In this document: positions 1 through 15,427 of the stretch, one piece after another
Numbering within the stretch: the first letter of the stretch is position 1
How the letters are laid out: each line of letters opens with the position of its first letter
Source of the DNA: Anoplolepis gracilipes
Lineage: Eukaryota > Arthropoda > Insecta > Hymenoptera > Formicidae
Assembly: GCF_047496725.1 (NCBI RefSeq)
Contig: NC_132971.1
Coordinates: 20,534,501 to 20,598,500, forward strand
DNA length: 64,000 bases
Direction of reading: 5' to 3'
The notes under the pieces: model-generated
The model's database searches: none
What the model saw: the letters and a program-made list of their open reading frames with translations, nothing else
Told to the model about the DNA's origin: nothing
Made by a program: the position numbers and the translations under genes

Positions 1-548
1 GTCTCGATTTGAGGAAACGCGCGAACACGCGCGTTACAAAAGAGAGACAGAGAGAGAGAGGAAGAGCCTACTTACTAACTAGCGTGGCTTGGCTTACCTG
101 GCGGAAGTAATAAAGAAGTTTTAACGTTTCTTTTGTACGAGTACGTTTAACCTTTATGTACTAGCGTGTACACATACACATACAAGCGTAGAATGTCTAT
201 TGACGTCTACGCGATACGCGCTCCGTAAGCTGCGCTTACTTTCTTTCGACTCGATCTTAGCCGGGGTATCATGAACTCAGTACGTTATTAATCGTCATCA
301 GCGTCGTTGAACAGCTAGGTTCTAATATATCGATGTTGTGCTAAGATACATTTCACGTCACTTGTTTCACATTTATCCAGCTTACATTTTCCACATAGCT
401 ACACGTATATATTTGTATCTGGATCTATAGAATGTAGACAAGATATCAAGATAGAAATCTACACCGATCGCAATCTATTTGCTCTCTCTCTTTTTTTTTC
501 TTTAACTTAAAACGATAATAACAGACGCATGACAAACTTCTGTTTCAG
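1..548 (+). other. klar intron (5' part outside the window)
   Basis: I see no coding exon here. There is a short GA tract at about 44-62 and otherwise AT-rich sequence. A T-rich tract near 487-505 and the cag at 546-548 form the acceptor for the first exon in the window. The upstream klar exons must lie before position 1. Confidence 0.6.
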
Positions 549-782
549 GTACTTCAACGAGACATTAAGGCACACGGACGTATCGTCAGTTCAGTTGTCA
601 AATTAGGAGATAAAGTTTTCACGCATCAACAGGAGCAGAAGCAACAGGGAAAGCAGCAACATCAATTTTCGCAGCCTTTACAGATAGCAAGATCATTGGA
701 ACGACGTTGGCATCAACTGTTTCTACTATCTTTGGAATGGCAGTATCACATTGAAACCCTCGTATCTCGTATAAGAAATAAG
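549..782 (+). CDS. klar: klar exon 1 in window: spectrin-like helices
   Basis: Seventy-eight codons, phase 0 at both ends, acceptor cag at 546-548 and donor gtaagg at 783. It begins VLQRDIKAHGRIVSSVVKLG and ends with ERRWHQLFLLSLEWQYHIE and IRNK. This heptad-like pattern with conserved tryptophans is typical of a spectrin repeat. Between the helices is a glutamine-rich insert (about residues 26-46), which looks like a low-complexity loop. The frame has no start here, so the protein begins upstream. Confidence 0.88.
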
Positions 783-2561
783 GTAAGGCATCTGTATTTC
801 TTATCTTTCAAAAAAAAAAAAAAATATATCCCATCTATAACGCATAAAGAATTAAATTCTCAAAAAGGATTTTTTATTATTTTGTACTGAAGTGTAAACG
901 CGAAAAAAATATTAAGTTTTTAAACTATGATTATTTTAATTTATTTTAGATTGCGATCTAAATGGCAGTATCACGTTACAAAAAGCAATATTTGAAACGT
1001 GAAAGTGCGCTTCTATCCAATTAAAATATAGACTACTGTCTTTGTCCTGCCACTTTGAATTAAATTTTGTCAGGATTCTTCTCGGGTATTAATCCCGCTG
1101 TGATGCTGCGGTAATTAAACTCAAACTTGTGAGAAACTACGTCAGACAAGATCGATCGACGAGCGAATAAGCGGGAAGCAAAGTGTAGACAAGCAATAAC
1201 TTACTAGTGATTGTGCAATTGACGAAGATGCCTTACAATTGATGATTATTGGAATAGTATATTGAGTGTCCACTGCTATATTCCGTTTAATTCGAGACTC
1301 GAAGAGAAAGACAGCCTTAAACAAAACTATATTCTGAATTCAACTCACTGCGGAAGTAGGTACGCCTTTACGCATGAACAACTTCTCTTTTATGAAAATT
1401 AATAGTTTATGCATCAAAATAAAAAATTATTTATTTTACAATTTTACAGAAATGGAAATTTTAACGTGAGCTTAAGTTTGTAAATAATTTGACGATTTCA
1501 CGGTAATTTATGAAATAGATAGATTAAAAGATTTATACAAGATTCATTCACATTATACAGGACAAACCGTATTTATTTATGTTAAATCTGTTATGTATAA
1601 GATAAAAACGGGAAACAAGTGTGAGTTTTAAATTGACTGAAAAGAATATTTTATTAGTCATTGCACCTCGCTACTTAATCCTTACCTCATAGTGTAGACA
1701 AATACTTAGTTTATGACAAGTAGATACGGTATAGATACGATAGGCCTTCACACTTCAACAATTTCAATTTTTCCATTGAAGATATAACTTTCAAGAAGGT
1801 TTAAGTTTTTTTAACAAAATCTTTGCCTTAGGTTTATCTAAATAAGTAAAGGCAAAAGACTTTGACATATTGAATATTAAAAAAAATATTAGCCTTATCC
1901 CCTCTCTTGTTTTAAATATTAAATAAATCAAATTTTGTCAAGAAGTTTTCTCCTACGGATCCAATCTCATTCAGTTATCTCTCGTCGAAAGTGGATGTAG
2001 AAATTTGAACAAAGTATCTCAGTAAAGCATTAGGCGATCACAACTCTCTCTCATCAATTCCGACCACGTCGTATGACGCAGCAGCGCTGATAGTGAGCGA
2101 TAAGTTTATTAATACAAGATAAGTGCAACGTAGCAACGTGCGTGTATTCGACCTTTTTGAATGATAGTGCGTTACAGATATCGATAACATAAATTTATAC
2201 AGGGAGCTGTTTAAATTGTCATTTTTTATCGAGTAAAAGGGATTCGGCCGTTTGTTGTTTCAGAACGCCGCGGCTTGCAGTAGCGACAGCGACGAGGAAC
2301 CAGTCACGAAACAGCCTCGTCTCAGCCGCGGCCGATCGCGCGGCTCCGGAGCGGAATCGCCGGGACAGTCCGCTCGCTCGAGGCGTACGGAACGCGCGAA
2401 GCGCGTCGCCGGACACAGCTCGGAATCCGAGTACCTCGATCATCATTCAATCTCCGGAGCGAGGACTGATCCATCTGACAGCGACGCCTCTTCCGAGAAC
2501 CGATCCGTCGGTGAAGGATCGTATTTCGAGGTATGTCAGTTCATCGGGCATATATGCATCT

Positions 2562-2622
<61 letters not shown>

Positions 2623-5600
2623 GGAGTTTACTTTGATTCGTCGACCTTTCGCGGCAACGCCGATCGACCCGATTGAGCATCCCACTAACTTTGCATGAGA
2701 TCCATTATTCGCGAATTGGAAAGGTTCCCTATTATTGTCATAGACTGTTGTCGTGACCGCATAGCAAGGAACCATGTCGTTACAGAAATATAAATAAGGC
2801 TTGCGCGATGAGTGAATCACGCAAGTAACGGAGTCATATTTATGTTCCGATTGAATGTAAAATAATCTGAGAAAGATAAGATTGACCTAATCACGCAACA
2901 TTATCGATATAAATAATATGTTTAGGTCTAAATTTAAATCAATTGCAAGTCCCATCCAAGCTTTGTGGTAATCGCTGCAAAATATCGCGTGTCAAAACTT
3001 TTTCAGTTTGTATCTTTTGCAAAAAATGGTAAAAGACAGGAAACGCGGCCCGTGTAGTTGTTCCAAGAATCGGCAACTACTATTGTTCTCCATATTGCTG
3101 TCGCGAAACACGACTATTACAAGTCATTGACCTGGTTTTCGAACGCTGTTGTGAATCTCGATTCACGCGTCGAGATGTTAACTCTACTCCCTGCTGAGAC
3201 ATTCTTTTGATGATGGGCGTAGCTTGCTCTAATTAATTCTTACCGTTATATATTGCTATAACGATAGGCGGGAACTTAATCAATCTCGATGAGTGCATCC
3301 TTGTCAAGTAAGAGAGTCGCGAATTATTCTTCCTCCTTGAAATATCGCAATTGCACGAGTTAAACTAAGCGTCGTCTTAGCTTTAACGAAAGATAAGAGC
3401 GCGTCGTGTTACCACCACTTTACATCGCGTAGGCTAGAGTAGAGCGCGTTATCCAAATGTGTTAAGTGAGCAAAGTCTCGCGTCGAAGGCTTGCGAAGAA
3501 CGGCTTCTGTAAAACGAAACAGACACAGTAAGAAGGCTGTGCACCACGGTAGACAGATCTTGACAAAAAATAGCGGTCGACTATGTGACAAAAACCATGG
3601 TATTCGCATCGGGCGACCGAGATCTTGTGAAAGATCTTAGAGAGCGATACTTTTTAAATCATAAATATTTTAATGCACGTTCAAGAATTATATTTTTAAT
3701 TCTGATACACCATATATATATATATATATATATATCAACATTGTGAAATTCAAACTGATTTAGAAAATTTAGAGATAGCTTCAATTGCTGCTGTCAATTT
3801 TTGTAAACTATTTAGTAAAATTATGCAAATCATTAGTTTTAAAAAGGATCACGTTGATTATAAATATCTAAATATCTTACTCGATAATTAATTGCTTATC
3901 GCACGAGAATTTTCTGATAATCAAATGTGCAAAGATATAATGCATGATACAATATGCTTAAATTGATATCATAAAATATCAATCAATAACAATATGCTTT
4001 TTTCTGATACGCAGGATGAATTGTGTCAGTTGTGTGTGATGGACGCAAGGTTCGACGAACCGACAAAACGAGAAGCCACTAGTTTCATTACGTCTACCGC
4101 GGAGGATCGAGGGCAGGAAGGTGACGTCGAGGACAACGGAGCGAGCGTCAACGATATGCCGCCCACACCGGATACTGTACCGATAACAACATCGACGGCG
4201 GCGATGCAGGAGACATGCGACGAAATCGACGCGGCGGGTACCATACAAATTGAAAGTACAGAAAAATCTAATAACGGTTTGCGGACGAAGACCGAGCTTG
4301 TAAAACGTGGCAGAGCAACAGAAATTGCTGCCTCATTCAATATGTGAGTCGCATTGTTTATCCTTTCCACGCTTGTTTCGCAAACTCGAACAATGAAATT
4401 GTAATCATTTCAAAATTGATTATTTGTCAACTCTTTAATATTTATTTTTGCCGAAATAGCATAAGTTCCATACTTGATACTTTTGATATTTTTAACAAAC
4501 CGCTAAAATGTTAGCTATATATTATATTCGACACTGGGTTGTTTCCTGATGTTTAGGTCTGATAGAAAATCAAAGAACTGTGCTACCTTTTATTTTAAAC
4601 ATCTGGATACCGATTCCGAGGCAGATTGTAGTCAACCAATCCAGGAATCGTCGAACACAGTGGACGATTCCTCCGAGGAGGAGTGGACTTATACTCCTGC
4701 TTGTCGAAATAATTCATTTATCGTTTCGGAGCAGCGCAGGACGAACGTTGTGGTTCGTCTAGATTTTGACGAAAGTCCGCGGATAGCTGTGTCAGAAAAA
4801 ATCCATTTTACACAAGCGAAGAATACAGACAATGAGAGAGAAATATCTGCCGAACGTATGCATGATCATGATGCTCAACAAAAAGATAGTGATGATGAAA
4901 GGAAGAATGATAAATCAAGTATCCAGAAATTAATTAAAGAAGTGGAGAACTTGATTGGTGAAGAGCGACACACAGCTTCGCGCAGCTTTTCACAATTAGT
5001 ATTCGAGGAGAAGAATATAACTAATAATCATCGAGCTAAATACGCGCGCGTAAAGGAATGGTTGAAGTTGAACGCGTCGAGAAGTTACGAGGGCAGGTCA
5101 CAGGTAAATTAAATTAAATCGATAAACTCTTAGAAAAACAGAAAACAACTTAGAAAACAGTGAACAGTGTTGTATTAAATCGAATTAAATATTTTATTTG
5201 GTTTACAAATCTTGCGTAAAACTATAATTTGATATTTTTGATACTATTGGTATTTTTAATAGTATATTATTTGTGTAAAAAATGTATTGCACGAATTTTA
5301 CATGCAAGAATAATATCAAGTAATAGAATATACGACACATTTATAATTATAGTATACATTACGTATATATTACAGCCATTAGATAGCTGTGACGCCAGCG
5401 GTGAATACACAACGGAAGAATCCGATGGAGAGAAACAATCGATATCGTCGGATGATTTACAGAGCAGCGTCGCGACCTATCGCCGATTCGAAGGCACTCT
5501 TGGGTGTATATCGCAATCCCCTTCACAAGAGATACTCTATAATTTTCAGAAAACGCCTGTTAACGAAGTATCCCCCGACGAGAATACGCCCAAGGTCGTA

Positions 5601-8600
5601 ATGCGCTCTAAGCAAAAAGTAAAAGGATCGAGACCGTGGAGCGTTTCTTGTATCTCTCAAATCGGAAATAATCCTAATTTGGCTCAGATAAACGATTCTA
5701 TTTTACCATTTTCTATTTCCGAAACTGCGCTTCATCAATTAGTTACAACTCCACCTACTAAATCCGTATCCCTGGATGCTACGTAAGTCATCGTTTTTTA
5801 ATAATTCGTTTTTGTTTTTTTTTTTTTTTTTTTAATCATGTTTTATCTCGTGTTAATTAATGACTAATATATTGTTGGTGCAACTAAAAACTTATCACCG
5901 AATATATTTATATTGCAGAGGAACACGGAAATCATTTAATTCCACATCTACTTTGTTAGAAGAGTCTCTCATATGCCCTGATGACCGTGTAGTTAGAAAT
6001 ATTTCATTTCGCAGAAAGAAAAATAGGTTGCGTAAAAAGACTTTGGTAAGAGAAACGCTAGATTATATACGACATGAAAAGTATTTGTTGACATAAAAAT
6101 ATTTGTAGATTACGCTCGTCAAACGTATCTTTTTCTCATTGAGCTATTTTATAGATCAAGCTTGTACTATATGTATGATAAATTATCAATTTATATTTAT
6201 TTAGGGTCGTAAAAGTGAATCTAGTTCGGAAAGCGTACATGCCAATAATCATTCGGCGGGTAGCGATGGTAGTTCGAATCAGCAACGTTCGTCTCGTAAA
6301 ATGAATCTAAGTCGCACAATGCATACAGTTCCGAAAGAAAACTGCCACAGTCGTTCGACGACTCTCGTCAAATCCGGATCTTTCTCGGGCTGCACTGTCT
6401 ATCAACAATTACACGCAGAAACGTCGCTTGCTAATAATTCTACACCGCTCAGGCTACTTTGTTGCAAGTCAATTGCTTCCACGTCGGAGATTGAAGGCGA
6501 AGATCATAATTGTGCTCAAGGACATCTCACTTACGATAATAATATGTTGAGTAACGCAGTGAATAGCAAAGAATTAACCAGTCAGCAGTTAAATGTAGAT
6601 AGTGACGTAGAGATGAACAGTCTTGGTAACAATTCGTTATACGAACAGGCTTGGGATAATTATCAGGTGATGCAAAAAATTGTGTAACATTTTTAATAAA
6701 TGTTTATAAAGCATTAGTCTATATTTAGCAATTTGTTGATTTACAGGAGAAGTATATGAGTGAAGCTTACAGTGAACCATTAGATGTAGAGATGGCTCGA
6801 CGATTATTGGATTTTGGAGATGATTATCGAAATTTCCTCGATAGTCAATCAGAATGTGCATCCAGTATAAGCGCAATTCCTGCTAGTTCGCCATTGCCTA
6901 AGATTCGTACATATCATGTAGGTCCTACATTATTATTCTTTCTTGATCAAGTGTCCATATTCTTTCTATAGAAAAAACCAAAGAAAAAATGTTGCAAAGA
7001 AAAACTTATATATATAGATAATTCAATCATAATACATTAATAGTTTTTATGTATCTATTTGAATATTGTGCCATCTTCTTTATTGTGTTCATTGATAGAA
7101 ATATTTATTCATAAAACATCTTCATTACTGCATTACTTAGATCACAGTCACGATAAATAAACTTTTCAAGCAATACAGAAGTGTTTTATTTTTTCTTAAT
7201 ATAATTATTAATTCCGTGTAAGTTTGAGGTGTCTCATTTGATTACGATATAAATTGTAATACTAACTTTCTATTATATGAATTGTGATGTCTCTCTTCTA
7301 AAGTTGCTTTTAATAGCTATATTTATTTTATAACATTGATAGATTGTAAATCTTAAAATAAAAAAACGATAGAAATATTATCGATAAATAATCAAGAATT
7401 AATATTAAAGAAAAGGGAAAGAAAGATAAAATATTAGCTAAGTCAATGTTAAAAATGATAACTTTTGCATTTATGTATGGTACATATGTGTATTGTGTAT
7501 CTATAATATTGTGTGTATTCTACGAGAGAAAAAATATAAATAGGTGGTGCGTTATGTAATCAACAGTACTGAAATTCTAATCGTGTTTTAGGAAATTGGC
7601 GATAGTACGGAAGAGAGTGATAGTGAAGAGGAAGATTTACGAAAAATTGTAGAAAATTCACAATCACAGCTTATACTTGCTGAAAATTCTTTTGTAAGAT
7701 CCAATGGCGCGATTCCTGCAGAACTCGTACGTATTTTGTTACTAATGTTTACAATAGAATGTCCTCCTGTATGTGTATCAAATTATAGATGCTTTTGGAG
7801 TACGGTTTTTGCTTTATCCCTTATTCGTTTTATTCGTTATTTTGTTTCATTATATAGGTGATAATTGTATTATCTTAACCTATCATAATTGTATTATCTT
7901 AACATATCATAAATATGCATGGATATATGTATGAATATATAAAACATAGTTTAAGTTTATGTTATAATATTATATTTCTTTTCCTATATTATTAGTAGCG
8001 TGTATCACATATTGTTTGATTAGACGCCAAATTACTTTTTTATAGTATACATTTTTATATTTTATATTTAAAAAATAAAAAATTGTGTTTTTGTGATATG
8101 AATAAGATTTGTAAGTATATCTGTATTTCAATTTTTTAAATTTATATTAAAGTTTGCAGTTTATCAATGTTATTTTTTCTTCAAAGAAAAAACTGAGATA
8201 ATAATAGTTATCTTCCTCTCAAAATCTTTAAAATTATTTCTTCATTATTTTGTTATTATTCTCTTTTTCTTCTATTAAAAATGTTACTTAGCAAATGTCA
8301 TTAAATCATGCATTATTTTCGGATAAACTATCATAATTATTTAATTGTAGGAAGAGATTAAAATGCGCGCGCTATTTTTTTTATTTATATATATTAGTTA
8401 CGATAATAAAATAATGTAATAAATTGATCAATAAAAATACATTACTTTATATTCGACTTGTATCATGATAATGTATCATGACACTGCAGACATAATAGTT
8501 AATCGAGTTTACCTTTCTATCTCTAATAGGCCGAAGTGGAGTCTACGTGTAAAGAAAACTTAGGATGTTTGCAGACTGTATTGGACTCACAGAACGGATA

Positions 8601-9170
8601 TTTGCGAAATGAAAAATATTTGAAACAAGTTCGCGGTGAGTACAATCAGTTAATTAATTTTATATCGTTCTGTATAATTATTATCGCTTTGTACTTGTTA
8701 CTTTGGCCTGAGAAAACTTGCTCTGTTGCTTATTTTTTCTGATAAAATACGATAAAACTGTCTTCTGAAATTTTTATATTATTGCATGTTAATACACATA
8801 TAATTAAAAGCTAAATTTGTACAAAGAGGCGTGAAACACACAATCGCATTATTTCATTGTATCTATTTTTTTATCTTATATTATCAGTACAATCGTCTTT
8901 ATTTTTTTAAACGGGCAGATAGATAACGAAAATTTGAGTGTGCGTAATTTTATTGTGTAAAAATTTTACAATTCTGTCTTATAAATATACTAAAAAAAGT
9001 AACTGTATTCTTCTGTGCTAAAATTAACTGTAATTTACTATCATTGCGAAACTGACTTAATTCGACTACTTTATTGTTCGTGTGCACGACTCGTAAACTA
9101 TTTAATTAGTAAAGACTTGGAAGAAAAAGAACTAAAAAAGCATGAATTCGATTTTAATATTATTTATAAT

Positions 9171-9222
<52 letters not shown>

Positions 9223-12200
9223 TTATTTTATTTTACTATACATTTTTATTATATATATATATATATTTTTATTTCTCTTATTATTTATGTAATGAATATC
9301 TTTAAATAAATCTGTTCATTTGTGTTATAAAAATAATAGCATGTGTAATATCTTTTATATTATTTTAATGCGCGCGATTTGTGTAACAATTGTAATTATT
9401 ATTCAATAAATACGGTGTTTACAGTACGGTTTTACTAACTTTGCAGATTTATGTCTACTTGTTTTAAATTGAGGTGAAAGGAATAACGTAAAATTGTAAA
9501 ACAGAAAGCAAAAAATTACACTAAAAAGAATATTAAGCGAGACAATGAGTATATATAATAAGAATTAAATATCTCTTCATAAAAATGCGTATTTTTAATA
9601 TTATCTATCTATTAATAAAAATTAATGCAAAATACATTTATCACAATTAAAATAAACTGTGTAACGCACAATCACGCGCTAATGCAAAAATTTAAATTGA
9701 CGTTAAAGAGAAACGTCACTATATACTTTCTACCCAACGTAGTTTGAATCTAATATCCGGGGAAAGTAGAAAATATCTAAACTCTCAATGAAATGTCACA
9801 TTATAAATAAATTTCCTCGCTGCAGGTATTTCTTATTCCAGACGCACCGTCATTAGTAGTCATTAATAATTCGCTAAAAACTTTCGATTATTATTCGGGT
9901 TCGCACTAAACAGGGATCAGTGTCAAGTCAAGGAGATTAACGACAAATTTATTTCGATCGTAAATTTAATTAAATCTCTGACAGCACGTGCATGTGGGTG
10001 CCAAGGTGCGCGTAGGTGGACACGCATTCTCGCGATCGTAGATCCGAGAGTCTCTCTCTTTCTCTCTCTCTCATACCTTATATGAACTAACGACTCTTCC
10101 TTATTATTAGAGAGAGAGTGTAGAAAAACGACGATTTCGCGCTACCGCGAGCGCATCTCGCTGCTCATTCGCTCGCGTATCGCGGTTACCTTCAGGTGTC
10201 ACGTGGGATCACAGTGCTCGCGCCCGCGAACGCGAATGCGTCGCAGTGTTTCGATGCGCTCGGATCAGTTCGGACGTCACCGGGCGTTCGCTGGTCGTAG
10301 TGTTTTATCTAGCTCTCGCGTCACGATTCCCTAAAAAAGAAATATCACGCGTTCCGAACGATCGACGCGACGTGTATTTAAGAAAGCCCGTTACTTCATC
10401 GAGTTTTTCGCTCCGACAACGCTACTCATTCTAATGCTCGCGGAAAGGGAGAAGATAGCCTCGAGCGATTTGCGTACGTATCTATTGCTTTCGTCATAAT
10501 TGTCTCATTATTATTGCCCGCTTGTACAGTTACGTATACATAGTTTTGTATCATATTAATCATGAACATTTATCCTCGCGCAATCGATAATTTAAAGTCT
10601 CTCTTATAACATGTATTAGTGTGGTGAACGTTCGTTACCGAGCGGTTTCTCCGAACGTTTTACGGTTCTTTTTCTAATATAATTGCCGCCATGTTTACGC
10701 GAAAGGAGAGAACGGTTTTTCTGATGGCTCTGCACGATTTTTTCGAACGAAAATTTCTTTTATCATATCTTGTTACAACACGAAAGGATTTGTACTCTTA
10801 TATCATTAGCAATAACTGCTGATCATTGTGATAATTGCGCTAACAATTGTGAAATTATTGTACGAACGGCTCATTTATTCCAGAACAACGGAAATATGAA
10901 AAAAATGATTGCATATATAAATAAAATTCATAAATATTTAAAACTATACACACATACATACATTCATATATGTAAAATTATGTTAGAAAATATTGAGATA
11001 AGAGTCGTCATTTTAAAACGGCGCGTGTATTTCAAATTTTGTGCATTTCTTTTTTTCTCTCCCTTTTTCTTCTTTTATTTTATCTCTTTTTTTTCTCTTC
11101 TTTTATTTTATATTTTTAAATTTGAAACATTATGGCGCACAATCTAATGCTACATAGAAAAAAAAAGTATTCTTACTTTGACAATATCTTTAGTTTCAAA
11201 ATGTAAATCTTGAAATGAGATTATATTGCGTTAAATAAAGAAAATTTGCTTGGATGAAGACATTTTATATAGTTCAACCAAAAAAAATATATTCTTGTTA
11301 TTTAAGAATAACTTTCTTGATTGGAAATGAAAAAATGTGGGATAGAAAATAACACATGTTCAAATCGAAGATTATAATTTTTTTAGAGTTAAAATAATTA
11401 TTTTATTCTTGAAATGATAATTGTAGTATTGAAATAAGATTATAATATTGTTGACATTTAAGATTTTTAAATTCTTCTAAGAAGATTTATAAATTGTTGC
11501 GTATTTTGATTTGACACTTACTTTTTTTCTGTGTACACTTATATTAGAGCAACAGTTATATTAGCCGTCATGTTCCCGGAACTTTGCATTGTCGGGAACA
11601 ATGATATAAGTACCCGTGTAACATCACAAATCCGTTACATGCCAAATCCATCAATCATCCTGTCTCTCGTGATATCGTCGTTTCAAACGTCGCGGCTGCG
11701 CGTTAACTCTCGACAATCGTGTCTGTAATTGTCGCTCCACTTTTCCAAAACGAAATTGCATTTAGTTTCGGGAAAGTTATCGTTTCTGTATCGTGTTGAA
11801 ACATTTCAGAAACGCGAGGCTTGGGTAAAAATCTTTATCCATCGCGTACCTATATTGCATTCAATGCGAAACTTGCAAGTTTCTTACTTTGATCTATTTT
11901 ACTATCTTTTATAAATAGCAACCGTACGTTATATTAATACGTTGAGTTTGTCGTTAATTCATAGGCATATGTCGTTTCCGCGAAAGGGGCGTCGTGGGTT
12001 GCATCGTTTAAAAACGTATGGGCGGACTGGATGCACTCGATGCCAATTTACGCTCTAGCAATCATATGCGACGAAGCATACGATCACACGGTGCATATAT
12101 GTATCTCGTATGCACCACGTGTGAGTTTTGTTAGACGCGCTATTACATTCACGCTGCGTTCCGTACGGTACGTCATATCCTGTAGATCAAAACACACGAT

Positions 12201-15200
12201 ACTTTCTACATTTTTTCCTCAAACGTTTCTGTGTTTATCAACGATCTTTCAGATGCAAACACAAACACCATATATCGAAAGGGATTAGTAAAACGTTATG
12301 ATACACTGCGTTTATTCAAATTAATATTTGTTTTTTTATCGACTATATTTATATCATTTGCATTGTATACAATGCGATTTTTATATGGAAAAAATGGCCC
12401 CCATAAAAGAAAGCGACCAACAGAAAAGAGGTCACGAAAGTCGTACAGTACAGATGTAAAGCCTCTTGACCTTTTAAGATTTTTTTTTTTTATTCACAAT
12501 CGTTTTACATAACCGGTCGATGAGTAGTATATAAATCGTCACAGAACACCGTTATTATACGAATAACAGTATAGCTCTTCAAGAAGCTTGGAAACGAAAA
12601 AACATATAGGATAATAATTGTTGGTTTCCTCCCTTTCACCTGTTTCCTGTGAGTTTGCCAAAGAAAGAAAAAAAGGATACAGTTAATCGCACGAATGCAC
12701 GCATGAGTGTTAGAAATGTTAAATTATCGTCATTTGTACTGATATAGACAAATATGAAGTTTAATGTATTATTATGTATTAAATTAATATATATGATAGC
12801 ATTATGTTTTATTTTTTATACTAGAAACTATATACATGTCTTTTAAATTATTTTGATAAGAAAAAAAAAATAATAAAATTTTTAATTTTCTATAAATAAT
12901 TCATATTTAAAACACTTAATATTCAGAATTCATCTTTGGTTATCTGAATATAAATAGACATTTAAAAAAGAAATTAATCATACAAGGTAAAACATTATTT
13001 GTTTGAAAAAATATTTTGTTATACTAATGTGTTGAATTGTGCAATTTATTTAGGTATGATTGAAAGATGGGAGACTTTGGCATCGCGAGTCGAGCAGGCG
13101 CAAACGGCTGGCACTCTTCATCGTGCGCTGGCTACCATGCGAACAAGATTTAAAGTCATACATGATCGACTTTTCGATTATGAAATCGTTCTGGAGCCAC
13201 ATCTGCTCGATGATCGTATTAATAGGATTGCTGTAAGTACCGTTTTAATATTATATATAATTTATTTCACATATAAGTGTAAAAAAAAGTTCATTTATAA
13301 TTCTTTTTGGATTCTAAGTTGGATTCTAATTGGATTGCATATATGTATATATTACTTCCGTTTTCTCTTAGATGTAATTTAGTTTTATTTTTTGTGCAAA
13401 ATGATATTACGTAGATAGCTGTTATCAACAGTAAGCATATTGTACAGTGCGTGCACTGTCGGTAAATATACCAGTAGAGTTATATCCTCTTCTGCTGTAG
13501 AAGAGATCTTCTATTGCGATTCGATTGATATTTGATACGGCACAGATCCCTTCTCCATCGCTCTCTCCTCCCTTTCTTTCTCGTTCTCTCTCGTTCTTTA
13601 TTGTTTTTTATTTATAATATTTTAATGACATGATTATCTAAAATAGTATTAGTTGATATTAATTTAATATTAATCGAATAAAAACATATATTTATTAAAT
13701 AAAAGATGTAAAAAGATATGTGCATTATATGCACTCTTAACAACAAAGTAAATTTTTTCAAATTACAGCATCAGAATATTCAGCCTTAGAGGCTGTGAGA
13801 TAACACTAACGAATTTTGATATATGAAGATATTACTAGAGATATTTGAGTTGATGATTTAAAAAATTCGAAAAACAATTTCAATTTTGGACGTACGCGGC
13901 TTACTAACGAATTTCTCCAAGTTCTTTGGAAATCGAATCGAAATAAGGGAGCGCGTTATTGGAAATGTCTCCGGTACGCGGCGGGTAAGACAGAAAAGTC
14001 AGAAGCTCAGGCAGAAAGCTCGCGATCGGGGAGGAGGAACAAAATGAAAGTGGGCGAGGGCGGCGAACTGAGGGATGAGGGAGCGGAGGAGGCGATGGTG
14101 GAGACGGAGAGATAGAGAAAAGAGAGCGGGAGAGAGCAGTCAGGAACCAAGCAGAGGAGGCAGAGGTAGTGGCGTAAAAGCGTACTCGTGTCGCACGTAC
14201 GCTCGTCTGACGGCGACGTGCTCGGCATCGCAACTCGCGCGGAGAGCGAACGCCGGCGAACCTAGCCAACCCCCTCGGTGGAGGTTCCAACTCCCCCCTC
14301 CCCCCCTCCCCTCCCGAGAGTCATCCCCCGATCCTCCCCGGCACATCCACCAGCCCTACCGTGGAAGCCCTCCGTGGAAGCCATCTCCCCTCTCCCTGCC
14401 GCACCCCCGCAATATCCTCCGCACCCTCCCCAGCCTCATTGCGAAGACCAAACACATGCTCCCTATCTATCATCAAGATGTATTAGCGTCCAACATTTGC
14501 CGGGTGAACTCGTCGCTCTGCTGCATTATGCACGAGACGTGTGTGTATGTGTAAGCTCGCGCCGATCCGCGCCGGACTTGAACGAAAGCCGCATTCTTGT
14601 TTTACATGTCTCGTTTACGATCTCATGCTTAAGGTCCCCGAAATCCTCGACGGGACGAATTTTTGTTTTTTTTTTTTTTAATTTTTCTTATTTTTTATTT
14701 TTTGACGCCATAAGATTCGTTTGCGGAAACTATAGCTTTACTCTACAAACATTTTTAGCCAAAAAACTGTGTGTTCCGTAGACTACATTAATATTACGCG
14801 ATGCGGTCACGTTCGAAAACGCACACGCGCATCAATGTAGTCGTGCGTGCGGGCGTGCGTGCTCGCGCGAGAGGAGACCGTCAACAAACTGATTACATAT
14901 CGTGGATGATTGTCCGGCGCGACGCACGTGGAGAGTTTGGCGATTGGAATGCAGGCCGCGCGGCGCCGAAAAGCGCAACTGCGCGAGCGAATACAGATTG
15001 ACGCGCGCGAGACAGGATTGAACGTTTCGTTATGTATTATGCATCGCTAAGCGGCACACTATTGGGACATTGTACGTGTGCATTCAGCGGCACGTACATT
15101 CGACACGATTCGATCAAGGCTCGTCACCTGCTGATTATGCTATTGCGTCATATCCGGATAAATATTTACCGTTACAATTCGCTCTCATTGGTAGAACTTT

Positions 15201-15396
15201 ACGCTTTATTCAATCAACCTTATGCGATAATTTTGCGAAAGATATTTTGTTTCAGATGTGAAGAATCGATGAAACGTTAGTTGCAATTAATACAATCTCT
15301 CAGTTGGATTAAATTGAAAATTGATATTGCATATATGACGGCACTTTATCATATCAAAATTTAATTTATTGTGGTAGATTATTTTAAAATTGAAAA

Positions 15397-15427
<31 letters not shown>

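Noticed and set aside
4026..4370. 114-codon minus-strand frame opposite a klar exon
   Set aside because: A shadow of the GC-rich coding exon on the + strand; no splice sites or protein resemblance on the minus strand.
14075..14554. 159-codon open frame of arginine- and proline-rich sequence
   Set aside because: Purine-rich then pyrimidine-rich CpG DNA makes long open frames on both strands here. In this frame the donor at 14551 leaves phase 2, which does not match the phase-0 exon at 17017, so it is not a coding first exon.
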